Source: Arthrobacter liuii (GTDB taxonomy: Bacteria; Actinomycetota; Actinomycetes; Actinomycetales; Micrococcaceae). From it: a stretch of DNA of 64,000 nucleotides. This document shows, one piece after another, positions 53,530 through 62,664 of the stretch. Position numbers and translations under genes: made by a program. Each line of letters starts with the position of its first letter. Position 1 is the first letter of the stretch. The notes under the pieces were generated by a model that was given only the letters and a program-made list of their open reading frames with translations, was not told where the DNA came from and ran no database searches. The stretch spans positions 37,828 to 101,827 of the forward strand of contig NZ_BMFW01000012.1 in the NCBI RefSeq assembly GCF_014639275.1. The letters are read 5' to 3'.

Positions 53530-54270
53530 ATGGCATCCCCGCACCCCATGACCAACAACCTCCCCCAGCTCACCCACCCGGACGGTTCCCCGATCCGTGC
53601 CCTGGTGGTGGACGACGAGCCCAGCCTTTCGGAACTTATGAGCATGGGCCTGCGCATGGCCGGCTGGTCCGTGGCCGTGGCCGGGGATGGGCCCACCGCC
53701 GTCAAGCTTGCCAAGGACTTCCATCCGGACGTCCTGGTGCTGGATGTCATGCTGCCGGGGTTCGACGGCGTGGAGCTGCTGGGCAGGATCCGCGCCTTCG
53801 CGCCGGAGGTGCCTGCGCTCTTCCTGACGGCGAAGGACGACGTCCAGGACCGCATCGTGGGACTGGCAGCGGGCGGGGATGACTATGTCACCAAGCCCTT
53901 CAGCATGGAGGAAGTCCTGCTGCGCCTGCACCGCCTTGTCCAGCGTTCCGGGGTGGCCGCCATGGACACCGCCGAGCTGGTGGTGGGCGACCTGGTCCTG
54001 AACGTGGACACCAGGGAAGTCACCCGTGCCGGGGAGGACATCCAGCTCACAGCCACACAATTCGAGCTCCTCCGCTACCTGATGGAAAACCCCAAGCGAG
54101 TGGTCAGCAAGGCCCAGATCCTGGACCACGTGTGGGACTACGATTTCGGCGGCCAGGCGAACATCGTGGAACTGTACATCTCCTACCTGCGCAAGAAGAT
54201 CGAAGCCAACCATCTGCCGATGATCCATACCGTGCGCGGAGCGGGTTACGTTATCAAGCCCGCAGACTAG
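53530..54270 (+). CDS. OmpR-family response regulator
   Basis: 246 residues. Receiver domain (20-135) with acidic pair Asp28-Asp29, phospho-acceptor Asp72 in VLDVMLPG, Thr98 in LFLTAKD and Lys118 in VTKPFS. The winged helix follows (about 150-245: LTATQFELLRYLMEN, VELYISYLRKKI, TVRGAGYVI). It should bind DNA after phosphorylation by the kinase encoded 12 bp downstream, and control this locus, possibly including the divergent DUF5666-like gene. Confidence 0.92.
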   Translation: MASPHPMTNNLPQLTHPDGSPIRALVVDDEPSLSELMSMGLRMAGWSVAVAGDGPTAVKLAKDFHPDVLVLDVMLPGFDGVELLGRIRAFAPEVPALFLTAKDDVQDRIVGLAAGGDDYVTKPFSMEEVLLRLHRLVQRSGVAAMDTAELVVGDLVLNVDTREVTRAGEDIQLTATQFELLRYLMENPKRVVSKAQILDHVWDYDFGGQANIVELYISYLRKKIEANHLPMIHTVRGAGYVIKPAD

Positions 54271-54282
54271 CCAGGGAACCGC

Positions 54283-55761
54283 ATGTCGTCGCTTTCCGGT
54301 GTCCCCCGGCCCACGGGCCGCTCCTGGTTCAACCCTTCCACCTGGCACCTCCGCACCCGCCTCATCCTGCTGTCCATGGCGCTCCTGGTCGCCATCTCGG
54401 GCGCGATCGGGGTGGTCAGCTACGCCTCCATGGATGTGGTCCTTTCCAACCAGCTGGATGCGCAGCTGGCGCTGGCCTCCCGCGGCCGCCCGCCGGAAGG
54501 CAACCCGTCCGGCCGGCCCGACCCCCTGGATGCGCGCGGGCAAAGCGTGGGAACGCTCAATGCCAGGGTGGTGGGCGGACAAGTCAGCCGGGAAGCCGGC
54601 TTCCTGTCCTCTGATGCCACCCGCACGGCACTGACCTCCCGGGACGTTGCCACCCTGCAGGCGCTCCCCCACAATGGCGTGCCGGTGGACCGCCAGTTGT
54701 CCAACGGCGACTACCGGCTGATGGCAACTGAGAGCCCGTACGGTGACGTGGTGATCACTGGCCTGCCGCTGGCAACGAAACAAAGCACAGAGGCCTCACT
54801 GGTGCTGACCATGGTGCTGGTATCCCTGGGCGGCCTTGTCCTTATCGGGCTGGCCGGCACTGCATTGATCCGCCGGACCATGCGGCCGCTGGAACAGCTG
54901 TCCGACGTCGCCACCAAGGTGTCCAAACTGCCACTGGACGCCGGGGAGGTGGCGCTCGCTGTGCGTGTCCCGCCGGCCGCAGCGCACCCCACCACCGAGG
55001 TGGGCAGCGTGGGCCACGCCCTGAACCTGATGCTGGACAACGTCTCCAACGCACTGGAAGCCCGGCAGCGCAGCGAGATGAAGGTGCGCCAGTTCGTTGC
55101 CGACGCCTCCCACGAACTTCGAACACCGCTGACCGCCATCCGCGGGTACACCGAGCTGATGCGGATGACCGAACACCTCACCGAGGACGGGCAAAAGTCG
55201 CTGGGCCGCGTCCAGAGCCAGTCCGAACGGATGACCGCGCTGGTGGAGGACCTGTTGCTGCTGGCCAGGCTGGACGAAGGCAAGGCAACCGAAACCACTG
55301 ATGTTGACCTAACCCAGCTGGTGGTCGAAACCGTCAGCGACGAAAAGGTCATGGCCCCGGACCACACCTGGCAGTTGCAGCTGCCTGACGAACCCGTCAC
55401 GGTCCGCGGGGACACCACCCAGCTCCACCAGGTGCTGGCCAACCTGCTCTCCAACGCCCGGAAGCACACCCCACCCGGAACCACCGTGACCACTGGCGTT
55501 ATGCGCTCCGCCGACGGGAGCGTGGTGGTTACGGTCACCGACGACGGCCCCGGCATCCCTGCCGAATTCCAGGGCAGCATCTTCTCGCGCTTCACCCGGG
55601 CCGACGCCGCCCGCTCCGGCTCGGAGGGCTCGTCAGGCCTGGGCCTTTCCATCGTCGAATCCATCGTCGCCGCCCATAGCGGCACCGTGGAACTGGTCTC
55701 CCGGCCTGGCAGGACCGAGTTCGCCGTCCGGCTTCCCGGGGCCGCCCCTGCCAGGTCCTGA
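54283..55761 (+). CDS. sensor histidine kinase
   Basis: 492 residues. Two membrane helices (about 30-50 and 177-198) enclose an extracytoplasmic sensor of about 125 residues, followed by a HAMP domain. The HisKA box is FVADASHELRTPLTAIRGY with phospho-acceptor His277. The ATPase domain carries NLLSNARKHTP (N box), DDGPGIP (G1) and SGLGLSIV (G2). It forms a two-component system with the preceding response regulator. The signal is unknown, and the sensor has no recognised domain. Confidence 0.92.
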   Translation: MSSLSGVPRPTGRSWFNPSTWHLRTRLILLSMALLVAISGAIGVVSYASMDVVLSNQLDAQLALASRGRPPEGNPSGRPDPLDARGQSVGTLNARVVGGQVSREAGFLSSDATRTALTSRDVATLQALPHNGVPVDRQLSNGDYRLMATESPYGDVVITGLPLATKQSTEASLVLTMVLVSLGGLVLIGLAGTALIRRTMRPLEQLSDVATKVSKLPLDAGEVALAVRVPPAAAHPTTEVGSVGHALNLMLDNVSNALEARQRSEMKVRQFVADASHELRTPLTAIRGYTELMRMTEHLTEDGQKSLGRVQSQSERMTALVEDLLLLARLDEGKATETTDVDLTQLVVETVSDEKVMAPDHTWQLQLPDEPVTVRGDTTQLHQVLANLLSNARKHTPPGTTVTTGVMRSADGSVVVTVTDDGPGIPAEFQGSIFSRFTRADAARSGSEGSSGLGLSIVESIVAAHSGTVELVSRPGRTEFAVRLPGAAPARS

Positions 55762-55849
55762 CACACGGCAACCCGGGCAGCACCATTTACACAGGCACGT
55801 CACAGGTTGTGCCTAAAGCCCACAAATTTGTCAGCGCCACTCTTGATTC

Positions 55850-57223
55850 ATGACGCTCACCGACTCCACCTCAGGAACCCTGCCGGACGCCGCGGTGGCG
55901 CCGCTGGGCCTTCCTTCACCCGGACTTCCTGCGCCGGGCCTTCCTTCGCGGGGACGTGCCGTGCGGCGCGCCCCCGTGGACACCCGGACCACCGTGCCCG
56001 TCCTCGATGTCACCATCCCCGTTTTCAACGAGGAACGCGACCTTGAGGAATGCCTCCGAAGGCTCCACGGACACCTGCAAGACACCTTTCCGCACAGCTT
56101 CCGGATCACCGTGGCGGACAACGCCAGCACGGACGGGACGTTGAAGATTGCCGAACGGCTGGCCCGGGAGTTCCCCGAGCTCGTGGTGGTCCACCTTGAT
56201 GAGAAGGGCCGCGGGAACGCCCTGCGCAAAGTGTGGCTGGCCTCCCCGTCGCCGGTCCTGGCCTACATGGACGTGGACCTGTCCACCGACCTCGCAGCCC
56301 TGCCCCCGCTGCTGGCGCCCCTGATTTCCGGGCACTCGGACCTGGCCATCGGCACCCGGCTCACCCGCAACTCCCGCGTCGTCCGCGGGCCCAGGCGGGA
56401 GTTCATCTCGCGCAGCTACAACCTGATGCTCCACTCCTTCATGGGTGCCCGGTTCAGCGACGCGCAGTGCGGCTTCAAAGCCATCCGCGCCGATGTCGCC
56501 CAGCGGCTCCTTCCCTACACCGTGGACAACTCCTGGTTCTTTGACACCGAACTCCTGGTCCTCGCCGAACGCTGCGGACTTCGCGTCCATGAAGTTCCCG
56601 TGGACTGGATCGACGATCCCGACTCCAGCGTGGACGTGGTCCGCACTGCGCTGGCAGATGTCCGCGGAATGGCCCGCCTCACACGCGACCTGGTCTACGG
56701 CCGGATCCCGGTTCCGGAACTGCGCGCAGCCCTGGCACGGGGTCCGCTTCCGGCGTCATCCCGGGCGGACGAACAGACCCGCGGCAGCAGCCTGTTCGGC
56801 CAGCTGGTCCGGTTCGCCGCCATCGGCGCCGCCTCAACCCTGGCCTACCTGCTGATCTTCCTGTTCTGCCGGGGCTTCATGGATCCGCAGCTGGCCAACT
56901 TCCTGGCGCTGCTGATCACGGCCGTGGCCAACACAGGCGCCAACAGGCGGTTCACGTTCGGCATCCAGGGCGGAAACCCGGCCCGGCACCATTTCGAAGG
57001 GCTGATCGTGTTCGGCATCGGCCTGCTGCTCACCTCCGGAGCACTCGCCCTGGTCCACCGAACGACGACGCCTGACCGGTGGGCGGAAGTCCTCACCGTC
57101 GTGGCGGCCAACCTTGCAGCCACGGCAGTGCGGTTCCTGCTGTTCCGGCTGTGGGTCTTCCGGGCAGCAAACACCACCACTTCCACAGGCGCCACCACTT
57201 CCACAGAAACGGCAGCATCATGA
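55850..57223 (+). CDS. GT2 glycosyltransferase fused to GtrA membrane domain
   Basis: 457 residues. After a Pro/Leu-rich start comes a GT-A domain (about 45-285): VTIPVFNEERDLEECL, the acceptor/metal motif AYMDVDLSTDL (DVD as DxD) and the dolichol-phosphate-mannose-synthase-like DAQCGFKAI. A C-terminal GtrA-like domain (about 305-440) has four membrane helices. Such fusions add sugar to polyprenyl phosphate and flip it outward. The lipid-linked sugar would feed the two GT39 enzymes downstream. The next start overlaps its stop (ATGA). The ribosome site is weak. Confidence 0.9.
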   Translation: MTLTDSTSGTLPDAAVAPLGLPSPGLPAPGLPSRGRAVRRAPVDTRTTVPVLDVTIPVFNEERDLEECLRRLHGHLQDTFPHSFRITVADNASTDGTLKIAERLAREFPELVVVHLDEKGRGNALRKVWLASPSPVLAYMDVDLSTDLAALPPLLAPLISGHSDLAIGTRLTRNSRVVRGPRREFISRSYNLMLHSFMGARFSDAQCGFKAIRADVAQRLLPYTVDNSWFFDTELLVLAERCGLRVHEVPVDWIDDPDSSVDVVRTALADVRGMARLTRDLVYGRIPVPELRAALARGPLPASSRADEQTRGSSLFGQLVRFAAIGAASTLAYLLIFLFCRGFMDPQLANFLALLITAVANTGANRRFTFGIQGGNPARHHFEGLIVFGIGLLLTSGALALVHRTTTPDRWAEVLTVVAANLAATAVRFLLFRLWVFRAANTTTSTGATTSTETAAS

Positions 57224-59325
57224 CCTCCACCCTCTCACCGGCAGGTGCCGGCTCCACCGCCGGCCCGCAGCCCTCACAAACGGGCCATGCTGCGTCCTCC
57301 GGGGGGACAGCCAAGCGGGCGCTCCGCTGGACCCGCTACGCCTTCGGCGCCCAGCCCCGCTGGGTACGGCCTTCCGCCGCAGGGCTCCTGGTGGCCACCG
57401 CGGTCCTGTACCTGTGGAACCTGGCAGCCACCGGCAACGGCAACTCCTTCTATGCGGCAGCCATCCAGGCAGGAACCAAGGACTGGACCGCGTTCCTCTT
57501 CGGGTCGCTCGACGCCGGCAACGCCATCACCGTAGACAAGCCGCCCGCAGCGCTGTGGATCCCCGCCCTGGCAGGCCGCATCTTTGGATTCTCGCCGCTG
57601 AGCATGCTGGTGCCGGAGGCACTCATGGGTGTCGCCGCCGTCGGTTTCCTCTACCTTGCCGTCAAACGGGTCTCCGGACCCGCCGCGGGCCTCCTGGCAG
57701 GTGGCGCGCTGGCGCTGACACCCGTGGCGGCGCTCATGTTCAAGTTCAACAACCCGGACGCCATGCTCACCCTGTGCCTGGTGCTCGCCGCCTACTTCAC
57801 CACCCGCACCATTGAGCGGGCGGGCTGGAAGTGGCTCGTGGCGGCCGGTGCCGTGATCGGGCTGGCGTTCCTCACCAAGATGCTGCAGGGCTTCCTGGTC
57901 GTTCCTGCGCTCGGCCTTGCCTACCTTTGGGCTGCCCCCACCTCCATCGGACGCCGGCTCGTCCACCTGCTGGGCGCATTGGGCGGGATCGTTGTTGTTG
58001 CCGGCAGCTACATCGCCCTTTTCCAGCTGACTCCGGCGTCGGCGCGACCATACATGGCCGGGTCCACCACCAACAGCTTCCTGGAACTGACCTTCGGCTA
58101 CAACGGCCTGGCCCGGATCACCGGCTCGGGTGAGGGCATGCCAGGCGGCGGAGCGGGAGGCGCGGCAGGCGGACCCGGTGGCAGTCCCGGCGGCGGCAAC
58201 AGTGGATTCGGCGGGGCCGCAGGGCTGCTGCGGATGTTCGGAACGAGCTTCGGCGGCGAAGTCTCATGGCTGCTGCCCGCCGCCTTGGTCCTGCTGGTGG
58301 CAGGCCTGTGGTTCACCCGGCGTGAAGTCCGCGCGTCCCCGAGCCGTGCGGCACTGATCCTGTGGGGCGGCTGGCTCCTGGTTACTGCGGGTGTCCTCAG
58401 CTTCATGAGCGGCATCGTCCACCCCTACTACTCGGTGGCACTGGCGCCGGCGATCGCAGCCCTGGTAGGCATCGGTGCAGTTGAGCTCTGGCGCGGCCGG
58501 GCGTATTGGCCTGCCCGAATTGTCCTTGCGGTGTCCGTCCTGGGCACGTCGATCTGGTCGTCCGTCCTCCTGGGCCGGGACGCATCGTGGCTCCCCTGGC
58601 TGCGCGTGGCCATCATTGTCCTCGGCATCCTTGCGGCAGCTACCATCCTGCTCCGCCTCGACGCACTGGGCGCCCCCGGACGGTTCCGGCGGGCAGGCGC
58701 GGCCGCCGTCGTCGTCGTATCCCTCCTGGCCGGAGGACTTGGCGCAGGCGCCTGGACCCTCGCCACCGCCGCAACCGCACACTCAGGCTCCATTCCGACG
58801 TCGGGGCCCGCGGGTTCGTCGGCGGGCGGCTTCGGCAACCGGGCCGCTGGCTTCCGTGGCGACCGGACTGACGGCGCAGACATCACACCGGACGCTGCCC
58901 CGGGCAGTGACGGCCTCGACCCCGCGGGTGGCGCCGGGGGCGGGCCAGGCGCCCCCGGCGGTGCGGGAGCCGGTGGTCCCGGTGAAGGAACCGCCGATGC
59001 CGCGGTGACTGCCCTGTTGAAAACCACCGGCACAAAGTGGTCGGCGATCGTCTCCGGCGCCAGCCAGGCAGCCAGCCTGGAACTCGCCACGAACACGAAC
59101 GTCATTGCCCTCGGCGGCTGGAACGGCGGCGATCCCTACCCCACCCTGGCTGAATTCCAGGACATGGTGGCCAAAGGCCAGATCGGCTACTTCATTGAAG
59201 GCGGCGGCATGGGCGGCGGCGGCATGGGCGGCCGGGGCGGCAACTCCGAGGTCGCTGCCTGGGTCCAGGCCAACTTCCAGGCCCAGACCGTGGGCAACTC
59301 CACCGTGTACCAGCTCACCAAGTAG
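57220..59325 (+). CDS. GT39 family glycosyltransferase, copy 1
   Basis: 701 residues from ATG 57220, overlapping the previous stop by four bases. About twelve membrane helices, with the ArnT/PMT-like DKPP motif at 106-109 in the first extracytoplasmic loop (ITVDKPPAALW). A Gly-rich insertion (about 303-332) sits inside an external loop. The C-terminal part (about 520-701) is a Gly-rich linker and a globular extracytoplasmic domain ending VGNSTVYQL. It should transfer a sugar from a lipid donor to a cell-surface acceptor. A second copy follows nine bases after its stop. Confidence 0.87.
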   Translation: MTSTLSPAGAGSTAGPQPSQTGHAASSGGTAKRALRWTRYAFGAQPRWVRPSAAGLLVATAVLYLWNLAATGNGNSFYAAAIQAGTKDWTAFLFGSLDAGNAITVDKPPAALWIPALAGRIFGFSPLSMLVPEALMGVAAVGFLYLAVKRVSGPAAGLLAGGALALTPVAALMFKFNNPDAMLTLCLVLAAYFTTRTIERAGWKWLVAAGAVIGLAFLTKMLQGFLVVPALGLAYLWAAPTSIGRRLVHLLGALGGIVVVAGSYIALFQLTPASARPYMAGSTTNSFLELTFGYNGLARITGSGEGMPGGGAGGAAGGPGGSPGGGNSGFGGAAGLLRMFGTSFGGEVSWLLPAALVLLVAGLWFTRREVRASPSRAALILWGGWLLVTAGVLSFMSGIVHPYYSVALAPAIAALVGIGAVELWRGRAYWPARIVLAVSVLGTSIWSSVLLGRDASWLPWLRVAIIVLGILAAATILLRLDALGAPGRFRRAGAAAVVVVSLLAGGLGAGAWTLATAATAHSGSIPTSGPAGSSAGGFGNRAAGFRGDRTDGADITPDAAPGSDGLDPAGGAGGGPGAPGGAGAGGPGEGTADAAVTALLKTTGTKWSAIVSGASQAASLELATNTNVIALGGWNGGDPYPTLAEFQDMVAKGQIGYFIEGGGMGGGGMGGRGGNSEVAAWVQANFQAQTVGNSTVYQLTK

Positions 59326-59331
59326 GACGCC

Positions 59332-61416
59332 ATGGCCAGCCAACACACAATGACCGTAACTAACGAAGCCCGCACGGGAAGGAAGCCGCAGGCCCTCGAG
59401 CGGCAGCCGGGGAGCCGGGACCGGTTACCCCTTCAGCAGGACCGTGCGGCCGTCCGCCAGCGGCTGGAACTGGCAGTCGTGTTGGCTGGGACGGCCGTGC
59501 TGTACCTGTGGAACCTTGGAGCTTCCGGCTGGGCCAACGCGTTCTATTCCGCCGCGGCCCAGGCCGGATCGCAGGACTGGGCAGCATGGTTCTTCGGTTC
59601 CTCGGATGCCGCTAATGCCATCACGGTGGACAAGCCGCCGGCGTCGCTGTGGATCATGGGGCTGTCAGTCCGGACCTTCGGCCTGAGCTCATGGAGCATC
59701 CTGGTCCCCCAGGCACTCATGGGGGTTGGCTCGGCCTGGCTGGTCTACCTGTCCGTGCGGCGGGCTGCGGCGCCGGCAACGGGCGACGTCCGGCTTGCGC
59801 ACCGGGCCGGGCTGCTGGCAGCTGCGGTCCTGGCCCTCACCCCGGTTGCCACGCTGATGTTCCGGTTCAACAACCCGGATGCCCTGTTGGTGCTCCTCAT
59901 GACGGCAGCCGCGTATGCGGTCCTCCGCTCAGTCCAGGAGGACCGGCTTCGCTGGGTCCTCCTGGCCGGGGTATTCCTGGGTTTCGGGTTCCTGGCCAAA
60001 CAGCTGCAGGTCCTGCTGGTGGCTCCCGGTTTCGCCCTGGCGTACGCGGTGGCAGCCCCGGGCGGCCTCCCGCGGCGGATGCTGCGGCTGGCAGCCGCGG
60101 CGGGAGCGATGGTGGTATCCGCTGGATGGTGGCTGCTGGCCGTGGAGCTGACGCCGGCCAGCATGCGGCCTTACATCGGCGGATCGCAGAACAATTCAAT
60201 CCTGGAACTGACCCTCGGTTACAACGGCCTGGGCCGGCTGACGGGCGACGAAACGGGCAGCGTTGGCGGCGGCAACGGCTGGGGCGTTCCTGGCCTGCTA
60301 CGGATGTTCAGCGACGAGTTCGGCGGACAGATCGCGTGGCTGCTGCCGACCGCGCTCATCCTTGCAGCGGGTCTGCTCTGGGTGGGGCGGCGGGCCCCGC
60401 GAACAGATGCCGTCCGGGCTTCCGTCATGGTCTGGGGCTCGTGGGTACTGGTGACAGGCCTGGTGTTCAGCTTCATGGCCGGCATCATCCATCCCTACTA
60501 CGCGGTGGCGCTGGCTCCGGGAATAGCCGGACTGACGGGATTGGGCGCAGTCCTGCTGTGGCAGCATCGCCGGCAGGCCGCGGGCGCCATATTCCTGGCT
60601 TTAGCGGTGGGCGCGGCAGCCCTCATTGCCTTTTACCTGTTGGGAACCACGTCCGCCTACGGCCCGTGGCTGCGCTGGATGGTGCTTGGCGGAGGTTTGG
60701 CAGCAGCGGCGGGCATAGGGCTCAGCAAGTTCCTGCGGGTGCGTTACGTGCAGCGGACGACGGCGGTCCTCGCCATCGCTGCGTCCCTCGCCGGGCCCCT
60801 GGCCTACTCCGTTTCCACGGCCGCGGCGCCCCACAGCGGGGCGATCGTCAGTGCAGGGCCGGCCGCGGGCTTCGGTGCCGGCGGCCGCGGCCCCGGGGGC
60901 TTCAGTGCGGGCGGCCGGAACGTCTCCGGACGCGGCACGGGGCAGGGCTTCACAGGCCAGGGCTTCCAGCAGCAAGGCACCCAGCCGGCCACCCCAGGCG
61001 GATCTGGCACGACAACCCCTGGCGGAGCTGGATTTCCCGGCGGCCCCGGAGGGGGCATGGGCGGTCTCCTCGGCGCACCTACTCCAACCGCAGACGTTGT
61101 GGCCGCGCTCAAGAGCGGTGCATCGAATTACACCTGGGCAGCAGCCGTTGTGGGCTCCAACAACGCCGCTGGCTACCAGCTGGCGACTGAACTGCCGGTC
61201 ATGGCGGTGGGTGGCTTCAACGGCACCGATCCCTCCCCCACGCTAGCCCAGTTCCAGGACCTCGTGACGCAGGGAAAGATCCACTACTTCATTAGCGGCG
61301 GGACGATGCGGTCCTCGTCCGGTTCGAATGCCGCTGCCCAGATCGCGCAGTGGGTTTCGGAGAACTTCACTCCGCAGAACGTCGGCGGCACTACTCTCTA
61401 TGTCCTGGGTAGGTAA
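59332..61416 (+). CDS. GT39 family glycosyltransferase, copy 2 (tandem paralogue)
   Basis: 694 residues, collinear with the previous gene: same helix plan, DKPP motif at 100-103 (ITVDKPPASLW), GSQNNSILELTLGYNGLGRL parallel to copy 1 and a C-terminal extracytoplasmic domain with VGGTTLYVL. The Gly-rich insertion in the middle loop is much shorter, while a Gly-rich linker remains near 520-575. This reflects a tandem duplication with divergence. It is the last gene of the apparent operon; the riboswitch region follows. Confidence 0.87.
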   Translation: MASQHTMTVTNEARTGRKPQALERQPGSRDRLPLQQDRAAVRQRLELAVVLAGTAVLYLWNLGASGWANAFYSAAAQAGSQDWAAWFFGSSDAANAITVDKPPASLWIMGLSVRTFGLSSWSILVPQALMGVGSAWLVYLSVRRAAAPATGDVRLAHRAGLLAAAVLALTPVATLMFRFNNPDALLVLLMTAAAYAVLRSVQEDRLRWVLLAGVFLGFGFLAKQLQVLLVAPGFALAYAVAAPGGLPRRMLRLAAAAGAMVVSAGWWLLAVELTPASMRPYIGGSQNNSILELTLGYNGLGRLTGDETGSVGGGNGWGVPGLLRMFSDEFGGQIAWLLPTALILAAGLLWVGRRAPRTDAVRASVMVWGSWVLVTGLVFSFMAGIIHPYYAVALAPGIAGLTGLGAVLLWQHRRQAAGAIFLALAVGAAALIAFYLLGTTSAYGPWLRWMVLGGGLAAAAGIGLSKFLRVRYVQRTTAVLAIAASLAGPLAYSVSTAAAPHSGAIVSAGPAAGFGAGGRGPGGFSAGGRNVSGRGTGQGFTGQGFQQQGTQPATPGGSGTTTPGGAGFPGGPGGGMGGLLGAPTPTADVVAALKSGASNYTWAAAVVGSNNAAGYQLATELPVMAVGGFNGTDPSPTLAQFQDLVTQGKIHYFISGGTMRSSSGSNAAAQIAQWVSENFTPQNVGGTTLYVLGR

Positions 61417-61541
61417 CCACGGCTTGTGCCCCGGAAGTAACGGCTGGCCGGCCCGCTGGCAGCAAATCGACGCGCTGGAAATCGTTAGTTCCGTTACCTA
61501 AATGTGACTTCTGCTCAATCTTCCTGTACCGTCGATTGGGT

Positions 61542-61561
61542 GCGGCCCGCGTTCGGGCCGC
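61542..61561. promoter_or_regulatory. hairpin before the riboswitch
   Basis: GCGGCCCG and CGGGCCGC form a perfect 8-bp stem with a CGTT loop, just upstream of the riboswitch aptamer. It may be a 5' stem of the leader or the terminator of the glycosyltransferase operon. Confidence 0.45.
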
Positions 61562-61570
61562 ATATCCCGG

Positions 61571-61741
61571 GATGACGCCAAGCTCTGCCGCTTCCCCGGA
61601 TTCCGATTGAGCAACGGCAGAGGCGGGGGACCCACCGTCCCGGGCAATGAATGCCCTTGGGGTTAAGCCAGTACGTGATCTTTCCGTACGGCCGGATGCC
61701 CTCATCCGAACCCGACAGCTAACTCCGCAGGTGTGAGAGGC
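61571..61741 (+). promoter_or_regulatory. c-di-AMP riboswitch (ydaO-yuaA class)
   Basis: Conserved blocks of the class appear in order: GCGGGGGACCCA, CTTGGGGTTAAGCC, TCTTTCCG, CCGAACCCGACAGCTAACTC and CGCAGG, nine bases before the downstream ATG. These riboswitches turn genes off when c-di-AMP is high and often precede cell-wall hydrolase genes in actinobacteria, which fits the gene here. Confidence 0.85.
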
Positions 61742-61749
61742 GATCAATC

Positions 61750-62463
61750 ATGTCCAAAAACACGGCAGAACCAGGCCTGCACGCCAAACATCGGGTTAAG
61801 CAGGCAAAAAAGACTACCCTGGGCCAGCGCGCCACCGTCCTTGCAGCATCCTGCGCAGTGCTGGTTGGAGTAGGCGCGGCAGGTCAGGCGACCAGCAGCA
61901 TGACTCCGGTGGCCTCCACTGGGTCAAACTCTTCCACGGCAGCGTCGGACTCCCAAATGAGCATCGAGCAGAGCGAGATCCGTTCCAACCCGGCAGCGAA
62001 CTCCGCTCCCGCTGCAATCAGCGTGGCTCCGCAGGCGGCGGAACCTGCTCCCGCAGCCGCACCGGCGGCCCCAGCTGCCGAGGCACCTGCTCCTGCCCCG
62101 GCGCCCGAGCCCGCCCCGGCACCTGCTCCTGCTCCGGCAGCCGCCGTCGCGGTTAATGATCCCGCCGGCGCCCAGGCCTACGCCGCCAGCCAGCTGGCAT
62201 CCTTTGGATGGAGTGCCGACCAGATGCAGTGCCTCCAGACGCTGTGGACCAAGGAATCGGACTGGACCACCACGGCCACCAACGCCAGCAGCGGGGCGTA
62301 CGGCATCGTGCAGTCCCTCCCGGCCGAAAAGATGGCAACCTCCGGCCCGGACTACCTCACCAACTACCGCACCCAGATCAACTGGGGCCTGGACTACATC
62401 AAGAAGAGCTACCAGTCGCCCTGCGGCGCCCTGAACTTCCACCTGGCGCATAACTGGTACTAG
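61750..62463 (+). CDS. secreted lytic transglycosylase-like protein
   Basis: 237 residues from ATG 61750 (GAGAGG 9 nt upstream). An N-terminal membrane or signal helix (about 27-47: ATVLAASCAVLVGVGAAGQA) is followed by a long Ala/Pro-rich, low-complexity wall-spanning stretch (about 80-135). The C-terminal transglycosylase-like domain (about 145-237) has catalytic Glu169 in LWTKESDW, then SSGAYGIVQSLPAEKMA and a terminal HLAHNWY. It cuts peptidoglycan glycan strands outside the cell and is controlled by the c-di-AMP riboswitch before it. Confidence 0.88.
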   Translation: MSKNTAEPGLHAKHRVKQAKKTTLGQRATVLAASCAVLVGVGAAGQATSSMTPVASTGSNSSTAASDSQMSIEQSEIRSNPAANSAPAAISVAPQAAEPAPAAAPAAPAAEAPAPAPAPEPAPAPAPAPAAAVAVNDPAGAQAYAASQLASFGWSADQMQCLQTLWTKESDWTTTATNASSGAYGIVQSLPAEKMATSGPDYLTNYRTQINWGLDYIKKSYQSPCGALNFHLAHNWY

Positions 62464-62546
62464 GCACCGCTTGGTACTGGGCACCGCTCCCCCAGCGGCA
62501 GGGCCTCGAGGGGGGCGCCTAGAGCTGAGTCTCCCCGGCTTTTGGC

Positions 62547-62588
62547 GGCGGACGACGGCGCGTCCCCGGCCATCCGCCGTCGTCCGCC
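62547..62588. terminator. hairpin after the transglycosylase gene
   Basis: GGCGGACGACGGCG and CGCCGTCGTCCGCC are perfect 14-bp arms with a 14-nt loop. No T-run is present. Confidence 0.6.
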
Positions 62589-62625
62589 ACGGTGAAGGGG
62601 TAAAGCAGGGGATTCCACCGCCAAA

Positions 62626-62658
62626 CCGCGGGCCGCATCCGCATGATGCGGCCCGCGG
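62626..62658. terminator. bidirectional hairpin before the VOC gene end
   Basis: CCGCGGGCCGCATC and its complement are perfect 14-bp arms with a 5-nt loop, six bases from the stop at 62665. Confidence 0.7.
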
Positions 62659-62664
62659 TGCGCG

